Of a stretch of 64,000 bases of DNA, positions 1-12,898 are shown piece after piece. Where the stretch lies: the NCBI GenBank assembly GCA_013396655.1, contig WBMV01007388.1, forward strand, positions 830,461 through 894,460. The letters are read 5' to 3'. The notes beneath the pieces are model-generated. The model was not told where the DNA came from and did no database searches. It saw only the letters and a program-made list of their open reading frames with translations. Every line of letters starts with the position of its first letter. The first letter of the stretch is position 1. Source of the stretch: Campylorhamphus procurvoides. Its lineage: Eukaryota; Chordata; Aves; Passeriformes; Dendrocolaptidae. The translations under genes and the position numbers were made by a program.

Positions 1-2939
1 TATGGAATAACTGGATGGTGAATGAGGCCCCTGAAGTTTAAACTGAAAACAGCTGGGATACTTTTCCAATATCATTGTTAAAATACTCATATCCAATTAG
101 ATACATGTTTGTGGGAGAACAAGGAGTGGGAATAAGGAGAACTTCTGTCAAAATAAATGCTTTCAGTTTTACAGGCAGTTATAAAAAACAGTGATAAGAG
201 ATTTAAATATCTATTGATATAGATACCAAGCTATCGATAGGTAGGCACTATGATAGCAGGAATATTCAAAGGTGAGTAAAGAGAAGGAAGTCATAAACCA
301 AAAATTCATTATCAATCTGAAATCCACCCCTAACAGAATAGATTCTGTTAAACAAAGCAATATAGTGCATGAGTCAGCTCCATGTTTTGAGGAGAGGGAG
401 CAGGTGTCACTCTCTCTGTAGTAGTAGGACAGTACAATGGGGCACTGCCTGTAGTGTCCTGCAGTGTTGCAGATTTGAGCTTGGAAACTGATCTCTGTGC
501 CTTCTTGTCTCTCCCTGATTTCACTGAACTCAAATATGAGCAGTCGGTCTTATAACAGAGAGAAAACAGTGTGGGGTAAGGGACTCCTATGTTAATTATT
601 AACTGATCACTTAGTTGAGAAATTGAATAACCTTTGCAAAGACGCAGGTGATCTGCCTAATTGTCAGAGGAATGCTCTATGACATTGCTCCAAAGAGGTT
701 GAAAATAAAGTCAACTGAAATTGGGCGAGTCATGACTAAACATCTGATCTTGCAGATTCTCAGCACAGTCAGCATTTGACAGCTAAATCTCTGAAGGTTA
801 CACCATCTGCCAGGACTCGAGGGAGAGAGCATGGTTCTCCTCTTTCCTAGATCAGGAGGGCACTTACTAGATCAACATTCAAAAATTTAAAAAAAAAAAA
901 ACCAAAAAAACCCCCAACTTCCCGTGTTTTCCAGTGTCACTTTTGGAGGCAATTGTGTGCCAAGGAAGATGAGGTGTGACTGCAGCACTGAGGAGTGGAG
1001 TTAGGAAATAGTTGTGGATAGGAAAGATAGGAGTCATGGAACATTGTACAACACAAAGGAAGAGAAAGGAGTTAAAAGAATGGATAAAGTGTCTTTAGCT
1101 ACCAAAGTACAGCTCTTTTAGAACATCAAGAAGCTCATGCTTTCTAACAGACTTGTGGACAAATGTTTGGTATTTGACACTGGGGTGGGTGCTTATCCTA
1201 GTCCTTAGCCAGGAGCCTCAGCTCTTGGGCTGTGGGTAATAACCAAATGTCTAACAATTCTCATAAAAGGTAAGCTTTGAAACTCCAGGGTGTTAGGATA
1301 CTCACAATGTTTATGGCACGCTTCAGCAAGTGATTCCAGAAGAATGTTAGTCCATCTGTAAAAGAATAGCTTCAATATTAAAAATATCAGATGGTTTAGA
1401 TTTAAATCTAATGGTTTTAATCAAAACTGGAAATAACCTGCATGATGGGTTTTTTAATCTTTGGTTTTAGAATGCCTTTAAAAATCCAGGAAGTATTACT
1501 ATAAAAGTTACAGAGTCAGTTTGTCATGAGTTGAAAGTCACAGTATCGTGGCTGCCTATTGAACCTTATGAAACACTGCCCAATTTAGATTTTGATCACA
1601 AACCATTTTTCCCAACTTCCCAAAGAAGTTTTGTTTTCATATGGCTTTTGTGAAAACTTTGTTTTGACGTATTCCACATCCTTCAGTAGAAAGAAAAGCT
1701 CAGAAAGAAATCCTGGATATGCTATACATGACAGTCCTTTTTCCTATTGACCTTAGGAGTGTAAGGATACTGCCCAGATTTCTTTTTTTCCGGTAGTTTT
1801 AAACCCATCATGTTACTAGCTAGTCACTAGAACAAACTAAAAACATTCTTCTGACTAAAGAAACAGTGCCAAATAATGTTGTGCTAAAAATCAATATTAT
1901 TCCTCAATGATGTGACCGATTGCATTATGCTTTTTCTTTCTGTCTTCTCTAGAGCAAGGTAATGTGGCACAATCAAAAAAAGATGAAGAGCAGAAGGACA
2001 TTCTCATGTAATTTTAAAAAATGGCATTCTTAAGAATATAATTATGTCAATAATGTTTGTTGGATGCACATGACACGTTATTTTACTTTCTAATAAAGTC
2101 TGTCTTCACATTCACTTAGCTCTGCAATATCACAGTGAAGAGAGCTGTAAGACTGCCTAGATAGAAAGGAAGCCACATACATTTAAAAAAGAAGATTCTG
2201 ACATATTTTGTTTCAGGAACTTTTGAACAGGCAATATAAGAAACTAAAACACTGCACTTTCAGTTTAACAGTGCCCATTTGTTCACACACACTATATCTA
2301 GCCTATACCTAGTTGCCCATAGGTAATATTTACCATTATAGAACAGCATTATTTTGATATATCTCTGTGATAAACTGACCTTTTGTGTTAATGTTTTGTA
2401 AGCATTTACAATATGTATTCCTTTTTACTTAGGTGATAAATACAGACAAATCTGGCCAATGAGGTGTTTGTTCATGTACCCAAAACCTTACAACACTGGG
2501 CCCTTATGAAATATTCCAACCATGTGTATTTATGAAATAGTTTTGTTTAAGGGTGTACTCAGCTAATGCTTTGCATGACCTTTAAACAAAATAATGCCCT
2601 TGTGCTGGGTTCATTGCAAAATGAAAACATGCAGCATGGTAGGAGGCTCTGAAAAGCTTTGAAGGAGGTTCTAATACAGAGCGAGTGAATGTAACATGAC
2701 AGATACCCATTCCTCTGTGTTAGGGAGGTGAGAATTTGTGTTTTATCCTTGAGATGTTTGACAGGTCAAAAAATATCTATCTTTCTGGGTAAACAACAGT
2801 GTAACAATTTAGAAAATTCTTCTGTCCCTTTTCGTTTAGGTATCTTCACATTATAACAATTATGCACTGTTCTATTTCTGGTTTTCAGAAATATACCTTG
2901 TAACTATTAAATCTCTCTATGGATGTCCTCTATTACTTT

Positions 2940-2969
2940 ATATATATCTTCATATATAAAGATATATAT
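2940..2969. repeat. AT-rich inverted repeat
   Basis: Eleven-base arms (ATATATATCTT / AAGATATATAT) flank an 8-nt AT spacer. This is low-complexity sequence where hairpins arise easily. Confidence 0.7.
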
Positions 2970-3618
2970 TATTATATACTCATAATAAGCCGGATTAATT
3001 CCAAGTATACTCAAATAAAGGCAATGGAATGAACTCAAATGAAATGAGCGTAGACTAGCAAGTGGAATGTGAGAAAGATGTGCAAGGAACCAGTTATATA
3101 TCTTCTGTTAGTCCAAAGTAGTGCCTGTTATCAGACTGTGTGACTTCACAGAAACAAGATGGTAGTTTACTGAGTGCTTAGGACAAATGGCTGTACTTTA
3201 TGTACCTGCCCCCAAGTGTAACAGGTTATCTGCTCTAAATTTGAATTTAGCTGAATATGTCAGTTTATCATAAGACACCTTAGACATAAATATGGGATTA
3301 ATATTTCTGTACAGATGACATCACTCAAGGGTCGAAGCTTAGCAGAGTTCTTGTCATTGAAGCTTAAAATGTCAAGCATTATCTGTGTCTATGCTTATGC
3401 TAACTCTTTCCCAGAACTCAGAAATTGTGTCTTTTATAATAGTGTTGGGAATATGTAAGATGCTTTCTAATTTTCTCCAGACATCCAGCTAAGTTCCTGA
3501 CCAAATTTCTCGTATGATAGGAGATCTATTTTCTTCTGTAGTACGAATGTGTACTTTTTCAGCAGGACCTCTAAAAGCTCTTATGAACATTATTGGTCCT
3601 CAGTGAGTCTGCCAAAGC

Positions 3619-3829
3619 TTTTTACCATGAACAAGAAAACAGGATTTTTTAAAACCATCATCAGGGAAGTATTTATTTTTGTTTTGTGGGTTTGGGTTTT
3701 TCTCTTACTACAAGCAAGAAAATAGGGGGTTTTTTGCTTGTTTGTTTCTTTGGTTGGTTGGGGGTTTTGTTTTTAGTGTTTTGGGGTTTTTTTTTACCAT
3801 GAGCTAGGAAATATTTTTTTTTACCATGA
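3619..3829 (+). repeat. Three copies of a TTTTTACCATGA motif in T/G-rich DNA
   Basis: The 12-mer TTTTTACCATGA occurs at 3619-3630, 3791-3802 and 3818-3829. The last two belong to a 27-bp near-duplicate that continues into TAGGAA. Between them lies a run of T and G tracts (3675-3796), including GGGGG and GGGG runs. It is probably slippage-driven expansion. Confidence 0.7.
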
Positions 3830-6321
3830 TGTAGGAAGTGAATCCTTTTTCACAGGAAGCAGTTACAAACTTCTACAAGTAGATTTTCCTCATCTTCTGC
3901 AGTCTTTTTTCATATAAGATCTGAAAAGTTCACAAAACTTGTAAAGTGCATGTTGTGTGCATTATGCCTGTAGGATATGCTCTACATCAAAATTTCCATG
4001 ATACTTTCCCTTCATCTACATTGGAGAACTTCTATGTTGTAGAAATTACTAAGACTGTAGGGACAGTACCTCAGTGCAACATCTCACTCAGTCAGGACAT
4101 AATGGCATTACAAGGTCTGCAACAGCTGCTGCAGAGATATATCCATGACTCATCTGAAATCCTACTATGAATAAAGCACTAAGCCAGCATCATAACCCCA
4201 TTCTGCTGGCCAAAGAAAAATGCCAAGTATAAATAAATCTGTAATAGAGTGCAAATGTAGTGGAAGGTTGATAAGATTTCAAAGAAATCAAAAAACTCTA
4301 GCTATTATCCCAGAAAAGGAAAATTGAAGGAGAAGTGAAAAAAACATCATTTTCTTAAAGTCTTCTATTTCCATTTCTCTTTTATTTCTCTAGAGATAGC
4401 AGCATCTATTTAGATACCAGCAGACTCATCTAATGTTTATCTGAGAGAAAAGGACCATAAAATGAAGACTAACAAGTGAAATTGCTGTTATGTCAGATGT
4501 TTGGAAATTAAAACAGGTGATTATTCAGGTTTTGAAACACAGAACAGTATTCACAACGTGTGAAGTTTAACTATTTCATCTAATGTCAGCTGCAAACCCT
4601 TCCTTGGTTTCCGCAATACCCATTTACATTTTGTACCTCTTACCAAGCTGATTTGATGCATACAAGGTTATAAAGATAAGCTTCCTTTAGGCCAACAAAT
4701 TCTTGCTTTTATACATTCTTTTAATTCTCAGACATTACGATGCTGAAAAGGAGGCTCTTCCTATTCAGAGAAATACCTGCTATAAACTTCTATCTGGAGA
4801 AATCACTTCGGCTTTTATTTTTCCTTGCAGTGCTCTGGAATAACTGAATTCATTGTTACTGAATGCAAAGATCAGCATTAATAAAACTGAATGCCGTTTG
4901 TGCAATGTCTCAATTTTAATAAGCTTATTTTTGGCTTTAAAACTCACTGAGATGGTGATCTATTTATATCTCAGCAGTTTAATGCACAGCTGCAGTGTGC
5001 TTAGGACCCAGAGAACAGAGTGGTCTTGAACCCAAATGGAACTCTATGCAGAACTGATTTAAGGGGAAAGTATAATTTGCCAAAGAAAACTGCAAGAAAA
5101 ATAGGAAAGAAAATATGGTTTTTTTTCTAAACTGGATGGTTTTCTGGGAAACAGGAAGGGGAAAAGTAAAGGTGCTTCACCCTCTGTTATGGAAGAGCAG
5201 CATGTGTCCAATTGACAGTGTTCCCATTTTATTAATTGTTTTCTTCAGTAAGCTAGAGTACAAACATGAATTTAGCTCCGGATAATGCCTCTCGTTTCCT
5301 GCAGTGATTTCCACAATTGTCTCTTTACCAGTAAAATGTAACTGATAATAGCTTTTGGAAACAATTATGAAATTCTTAGTTTAGAACAAATGAATAGCAT
5401 TGCTCACTTTTCATTATTCTGTAGTAAAGGAGAAAATATAGAAAACTAAATAACACAAGTTTTAAAAATAACAATCTCTAAAATTATGTGTTATTTTACA
5501 GCCATGCTAAGCATTTCCTGTATATTTATGGAGAATCATTTTAGTTGTGGAGATGAGTTGACTTTAATGATTGGCAATGTTGCATGATCACTCAGCATGC
5601 AGGAATCAAACACAAACTGCAAAAAGCAATGACTCAGCATCCAGCACGACCTTTGCCTTATTTTCATTTCTCAAGAGAAATGTGGCAACGAAAATAAATT
5701 GATTCCTTTCTTCCATAGGGAAGGAGCAGAGAGGAACAGAAACCTTTTCAGATTCCTGCATATAAAAGCAAGGCCCCCCCACCCTGCTCTCAGTTTTCAT
5801 GTGTGTAGCCAGCAGTCTGACACCCAGCAGTCTCATTCTTACTGCCTTCCTCCTCCCGGTGAGAACTACCTGTTGCCACCTGGAAAGAAAAATGTAGCCT
5901 CTGCTACAGTGACTATACTGGGGTGTCAAACATATTCCGGTAGCATGATCACAGGCCACACATGGAAGGCAAAGATAGATGCAGGATCCATCTAAAGGGG
6001 AAGCTGCGGAGTTGTGCGTGGTACAGATGTGTTGGTCAGTGCAAAGCTCCTCTGCTTCACGAAACTTTTGCTTGCAAGAGGCTGAGACAGAGCCTCTGAA
6101 AGCTGGATTCCTGTAGTAATGCCTGAAGAGTTGAGATAAAGTCAAGGAGACGCATACACTAACTGGATTCTCATTGATTGCACAAGAACATTATCTTTAC
6201 TTAGCTTTGCGATTAAATCATTCTGAGGATGGGGATGCTGTCACTGAAAAAGCACCAGTTATAAACTGCATTTGACAGGTAATAAAATTGATATTATCAG
6301 TTAAGTCCCTGCCTTTGCACA

Positions 6322-6353
6322 CACAGAGTAAAAGAAGCACAGAGTAAAAGAAG
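6322..6353 (+). repeat. Perfect 16-bp tandem duplication
   Basis: The unit CACAGAGTAAAAGAAG occurs twice head-to-tail with no mismatch. It is probably a recent slippage duplication. Confidence 0.92.
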
Positions 6354-8365
6354 CAGTCCTGAGCTTAAACACAATCTCTGACCCAATCCATACTTTCAGC
6401 ATGCTCTTTTTTTTCTGTAAAATGAGAATTTGATTTTAGTCCTGTACATGAAAATCCTCTGCTTCTATGGAAAACAAATGTCCAATTATAATGCTGCACT
6501 ATTTTTGAAAATAATACAAGCTTAAAAAGAATTAGCTTACAACAGTGATGATTTCATACATAATAATGGCACAGAAGGAAAAAAGCCCTTGTCAGTGGTC
6601 ATTTTTTGAAACTGAAGCAACACATTCATTGATAGTGTAAAGGGGACTACTGGGAACCCCATGATATGCTGCTAAATGCTTTCAAAAAGATTTGTATAGG
6701 AAACTCATTCCCTATTCTGCAGCATTGATGAATTATTCAGTTAATCCTCTTTGAGGAGATAAATGTTGGATGCTATGGGAGGACATGGTATGGTATTTAT
6801 TAATTTATTTTGATGTTTGACAGGCTTCAAGTTTGCTTTTCCAGAATGTCAAATATTATTGCTTTAGTTCCTGTATTTTGCTTTTTACCACTGAGTTTAC
6901 AAAAACCTCCATATGTGTTTCTACTTGATAAGTCTTCTGAAATGAATCAATTAAAAAAAGTTTGATATTTAAAAAAGCTATTGTAGACATTCTGTCTCAG
7001 ATATTAACAGTAGTTGTCAGCCACCAAATAAACACAGCTTATCTGGACTTTTTTCATGTCTTGGAACACTTTCATTAGGTTTTAAACCTTTTTAATCTAG
7101 GCCTTATATTGACAGTGATGTAAAGTTCAAACTGACATGTATTTATGAACTGATAAAAATCAATACAATTTGATGAACTGTCAAAGTACTGAATGAATAC
7201 TCATTATTTGTTTGGGTGAAGAAAGTATGGCTGACTTTTAAGTGCTTGTGGGATTACCAAGCAGTGCCTCATGGCACAGGTCACTACTACCTTGTGCTTT
7301 GTCTCAGCGCTGCACTCCTGAGACTCAATGCATTGGACATTCTTTTTAAAACAATCTATATATTTTATAGAATTCCCATTTCAGTTCTTATTTCACCATG
7401 TATAGTATATTGGTTCAAAGCCACTATTTATATGGTTAAAGTGAAGATGCCACTGCTCTGCTAAGTACCTTTCTTACTAAAACAGTGCCCTGATTACAGT
7501 GAGGGCAAAAGGGATGCAGAGAAGACCTTATACTACACAGTTGAAATGAGAGATGTCCTTTACCTGGTGCAACTTTTTCTTTTGCAATCCTTTACCCTAC
7601 CTCTGCAGCAGACATTTGAGTGGCCAAAGAGCTATGCTACCATATTGGGAGCTCCTCCGTTCTCCTGCTGTGCTCCAATCATGCTGCCTCAGCCAGCCAC
7701 AGCCAGCCAAGCAAATACAATTGCCACCTGGATCAAGAGTTAGCCTGCTGACAAAAAGACCAGTAGTTTTCCTAAGCACTTGCCTTATAAGAAAAAAAGC
7801 TGGCCTTTTCTCCCCCCTAGAAACATCTCATTCTCAGTGTGTGCTTAATCTGTCATCATCTTCTTGTAAAAAAATGTGAGGATTGTTTGACCTGACATAA
7901 ATCCTGTCTCTGGAACAGCAAGGCGAGTTGGCTGAAAGAGTTCCTGTGAAAAATAGTTTTCTGATAGAATCATAATATGAATGCACCTGCTTATTCTGAA
8001 AATATATGGGAAAGTATGCATATCAGGAAAGTGCTTGATAATTCTACAGATTTAAGGATACAGATATAGGAGTATTCAGTATGTAACTGACAATCCACCT
8101 GAAAATAAAGTGAAAATGTATGTGCATGTACCACTTCATCAGAGATGAACAACAGTTTCTCCACAGTCCTTTTCTCTGGGCACCTGCAGGGCAGCTTACA
8201 TTCCACCCTGGGAACTGCTACAGATACATTTCAGCTGTCCCTGCCCTCACAGGCTTCTCTAGCTCCATTTCCAGACACACATCTTTCTTCCTGAGAGCTT
8301 CTTCTGTCTCAGCAGGAGAGAAAGGGCAAAGCCTGAATCCTCAAAACAGGGTATAAAAATGGCTT

Positions 8366-8398
8366 TTGTGTGTGTGCATCTGTGTGTGTGAGACACAC
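8366..8398 (+). repeat. (TG)n/(AC) imperfect microsatellite
   Basis: Two short TG runs are separated by CATC and followed by GACACAC. Confidence 0.85.
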
Positions 8399-11300
8399 GG
8401 GAGATACAGTCCCATATATTTTAACAAAAACAAAGAAGGAAATAATGTCAGATGATTTTGCGTGCCCAGGTATGTTATTTATTAGAGACAAAAGAAAAAA
8501 AGAAATACAGTTTCAAATAAAGTACGGCTTTCAGAGGTATATTTTGTAAGAATTGCTGTAGCTACAGCTGTGATGCTATAATTGTATATTAGTCTCTGGA
8601 AATTCTTATTTATGTGGAGAAGAGGAAGGGAATGATGGATGCTTTAATGCAGATAGTTTTCCCTTTTGTGTTTACGAGTAGGCCTTGAATTGTCCTCCAG
8701 GGATTTACATCATTATAATTCTACTTGACCTGAATCTTCCTTGCATACTTTTGATTTTATGACACCATTAAGTTTATTTGGCAATGGAGTTTTTTTCATT
8801 CTAATTACTTTTCTTGTCTGTGTTATTTTCACAAAATGAGAGAGAGACTGGAAAGAAAAAGAAAAGTAACCATGGAAGTCCCAATACTTTCCTAATGGTT
8901 TATTTCATGTAGCCTAACAACTCCATTATGAAGCATGCTCATGAACAATGTTGGACTTGGATGGAAAGAAGTCTGAGTTATCAGTTATGTGACACATTAA
9001 CAAACCTGCTTTAAGCATGTAAGAATGCAAGACTGCACAGGATCCATGTAGGTCAAACTTTATTTTCTATAGAAGAACTGAAATATTCTTAGGCTTTTTC
9101 TTACTTGATTATTTTTTCCCCATCAGAACACCACCATCTTGATGAATGTGTGATTTTTACAGAAATGCATTGCTTTGGTTACCCTCTTTTTCTTTTCCTC
9201 CCATCCCTGAACAATACTTGATGCATCTCATGTAATAAACATTTTTAGCAAGATGTTGATCATGCATTTTCTAACCTTACCTGATTTTTATCTATCTGTG
9301 TTTTCTCTTTTTATGTGCTGTTGTTTGGTGGTTAAGTTTAATTAACTCATCTTGTGGGAAACTTCTCAAATTATGTCTGCTAGCAAGGATAATAATTCTT
9401 CCAGATAAACTGTCTTTTGTAAATCAGAAGATAGCAAAGGTATTTACTTATCACATAATGGTAAAAGATATGTTGATTTCTTCCTTCTGGACCACATGTT
9501 CCAAATTAGTGAGGATGCCTACCTTCTTTTCTTAAGAAAACCTTTTTTCACTCGTTCTCCTAGAACACAGGGGAAAAGTTGGTCAAATGACCCAGTTGTT
9601 TTGGTCAGGCTGTTGATTTTGCTTTCTTTTTGGAGGACACATTTTAAGTTTTTATACTATTATACAATTTTCATTCTCATTTCCTGTATTTTATATGGGA
9701 AACTTCTCTTTTCCCTGAAAAAGCATTTTATTGTTCATCAGTTTCTGCTTTCCTAAAAAATATAGTAAAAATTGGAAAGTGTAAGCCTCAGTCTAGAAAT
9801 TCAGGATCAACCTGAACTTCAAGAGTACTGATTTTTCCTTAGCTCCTGGCTTTATCTAGTTGCTCTTTTATGACCTGAGAAGCTAAGGTAGTAGGATAGC
9901 ATGGTTCTGTCTCCCAAACATAATGGTAGTAGCCATAGCACTGAAATTCTGTTATAATTGGGTGAATGGCAGTGTAAAGAGAAGAAAAAAACATTTTTAT
10001 ATAAGTTTAAAAAATCTGATTAAAATGGTTTTGTAATGGTTTATATGCCAAGAGAAGGGGAGTAATATTAGACTTAGTCTTCTATTTTTGGCTGCCTAGT
10101 TTCTAAAAATACCAAAAACTCTCCTGACAATATGACAAAGAATTGCAGTTACATTTAAATGCCTCTCTTGAAAATGTGTGCTTTGATTTTTTGGTGGTGT
10201 TTTGTTTTTTTCTTTTTTAAACTCCTTTGCATTAGAAAAGGTCTTCCTACAAAGCACTGCTTTCACAGGTAAATAGTAACTACATATGATACAGAAGGTG
10301 GAATTTGGCTTTGGTGTCCAAACTTCCCTCAGGGTCTGTGCAATGCTGGACATGGCTCCACTCTGCAAATAATTTGAATGATTCTGTTCCCTGGGGTAAA
10401 ATCAGCACAAGTGTGACTGTCCACATAGAAAATTGTATTTAAGCCTTTGTACCCATCTTCCAGGTGAAGTGAATACTACAGATGCAGTCTGTTTCTCTGA
10501 TAGGTACTGCATAGGGAACAGGGAAAAAGCTACTTGGAGCTGTTTAGTCTGTACTAGCACTTCCTTAAAGTCTTTTCTCTTCAGTATCCCACATGCAGCA
10601 GCATTGTTACAGATTATTTTTTAAAAATCAGAACAATCTAGTAATTCTGGTGCATTTAAGTTCTTTACACTTGGAAGATGGCAAATCTGCTTCAGTTGTT
10701 TCTTGAGTGGATAATAAATCTCTGTAGCAACAATAATTAGAAAAACTGGATGAATTTTTGGTTTTGTGCAACTCACTTTTATGGTTTTTTTTTTAAAACG
10801 CTTTCCCTTGCTGTTTTCCTTCTGGTTTTGCTACAGACTCTAATGATGACAGAGACCTTGATGTTCTAGGAGGAGGATCTCAATCACTAGGAAATTTAGG
10901 ATTATACAGCTTGGGTTTGTAGTAACACTAACCTATCTTCTGAGCCAGCATAAGGTCTATGACATTCAATTCAACTGTTAAATTTCAAACCAGCAGCATT
11001 ATCTGTGTAATTTTTTTACCTTAGTCAACAAGCACAGTTGCTATAAATTCTATCTTCTGTATTTCTTTTCCTTTCTAGATTAGCTGTATCATTCTAACCA
11101 CTCAGTCGTTCTTGGCATCACAGTCACACTTCCTCTGTCTCCCTGTCCCTGAAGAGACTTATATGTAAACATCAAACTAGTGTTAAGTGAGGAATAATTT
11201 GAAATGTCTAGGAAATTAAATTTTAAACACTGATCTAAGTTATTGCCTCTATGTCAGACATTACCCACATTACTTAGAGCAATTCTGTGCCATCTCACAT

Positions 11301-11898
11301 CATGCAGCACCACAGATTACTGGTTTGAATGCATGATCATTAAAGACAGGAGGATGGGAGAGACAATAATGCCTTAGTGCTTTTTTCATCTATCAGCTCC
11401 TCAGCCAATAAGACACAGGGACTATACTCCACACTGCAGAAAGACATGGTCTAATACAGATCCGTGCTCAGCCTTCTGTTACAGTCTACAGTATTCCAGC
11501 TACCTCTTTTCTCCCCATCCACAGTCAGCGTGCAACTTTAGACCTAATATTTTTTGATTTTATGAATTTGTTTTACTTATATATATTATGAATTTCACAT
11601 CTGTACACTGGATTTCTGAAGAAAATATCTAATATGAAACAAAGCTTCCCATAAAAGGTAGTTCCGAAGGCTGACAGAAGGAACAGAATCTAACAAGCCT
11701 TGTATTACTGTAACAGCTGTGTTACATGTTATTGTGTTATAGCAGTGTCATCGCCATACTAACCTGCATTTCACTACTCAGATAAATTATTTTTCCTTCT
11801 CAGACTACTGCTGCACCATTTCATGTAAATATGAGTGAAGATTTAGGGTATTCTTATATTTCTCCTCCTGTTACATCTCTGTGAGAATAATTCATGAA

Positions 11899-11930
11899 TG
11901 CAGTGTTATGGCTGTTATTGCAGTGTTATG
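11899..11930 (+). repeat. 12-bp direct repeat, 20-bp period
   Basis: TGCAGTGTTATG occurs at 11899-11910 and 11919-11930 with an 8-bp spacer. It may be a local duplication. Confidence 0.8.
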
Positions 11931-12855
11931 ATCCGGACAAAGGGCAGGGAAAAGCACTACCATGGACCTGACCCAGATGTCAAGGGTGCCTTTCATGCAA
12001 CTTGACAGGAACACCTGAGCAAAAGAGATGGCATGCTTCCTTCAGTTAGACTAGTCATCTATTTTAGCTGTTTAGGATAGTACTTTTTCATTTGTGTTTG
12101 GCTGCACAAAGCTATGGCTAGATTTTACCAGAGGAAAACTGAGTGCCCTGAGTACCAGGAGCAAAGAAATTGTACCAATCAATGAGTGTCACTCTGAAGG
12201 AACGTGTCACCTTGTTAAGGTAGCATGCAATAATATCCACCACTCTAGTCTGATAAAATTTTATTTCCAGGTTAATTGTCTGGTTTTACACTAAAGGTCA
12301 TCCCAGGCTGTCAAACACTGATTTTTGACCTTTAAACACAGCTGTATCCTGAGAGAGCTCTGTTCTTTAGTTAATGAGTTACATTTCCACAACTCTAATC
12401 ACATTGAGGCAATCTGTGAATGCAGGGGTCTACAAAAAAGACCAGGATCTGGGAATCTTTGTATTTGCAGAGTGTGTACTCCTTTAGATGTCTAAATAGA
12501 TACATGAATGACAGAAGGCTGACTACTTTAAATAATCATGTTTTTTTCTTTTTTCCTATGTTTACAAGGTCAACAGAAGGAATCAGAAAATACTGTGAGA
12601 TGTAAACAATTCCAAAACTTTCTAGAGTCAGGTCTACAGGTTGGCATTGCTATATACTTGAGAAAGCTGATCTCACTCAAGTATTCTGTTAATCTGCAGC
12701 AAACTGAACAATTGCATTGCTGTAAACTGAGCTTGCTTCTTGACAAATCAGGTTTTGCAATCTCTAGCCATACTTATTTAAGTTAGAGGCTGTCCACTGC
12801 AGGCTCCTTTTGCTCTGCTGGTATTTCAGAAACATGCAATGTGAGGCTATACATG

Positions 12856-12856
<1 letters not shown>

Positions 12857-12895
<39 letters not shown>
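12857..12895 (+). repeat. Poly(T) tract, 39 bp
   Basis: This is an uninterrupted run of 39 T. It is the longest homopolymer here and could be a microsatellite or the inverted A-tail of a retrocopy. No gene-like sequence or matching target duplication was seen beside it. Confidence 0.95.

Positions 12896-12898
<3 letters not shown>

Noticed and set aside
5606..6145. 179-codon open frame on the minus strand, with an overlapping 98-codon + frame
   Set aside because: No recognisable domain, signal or family similarity, no splice or promoter context. A frame this long can arise by chance in a GC-raised patch of a 64-kb window.
8366..8398. CRISPR-like or phased repeat array
   Set aside because: Only dinucleotide repeats; no array of regularly spaced direct repeats was seen anywhere in the window.
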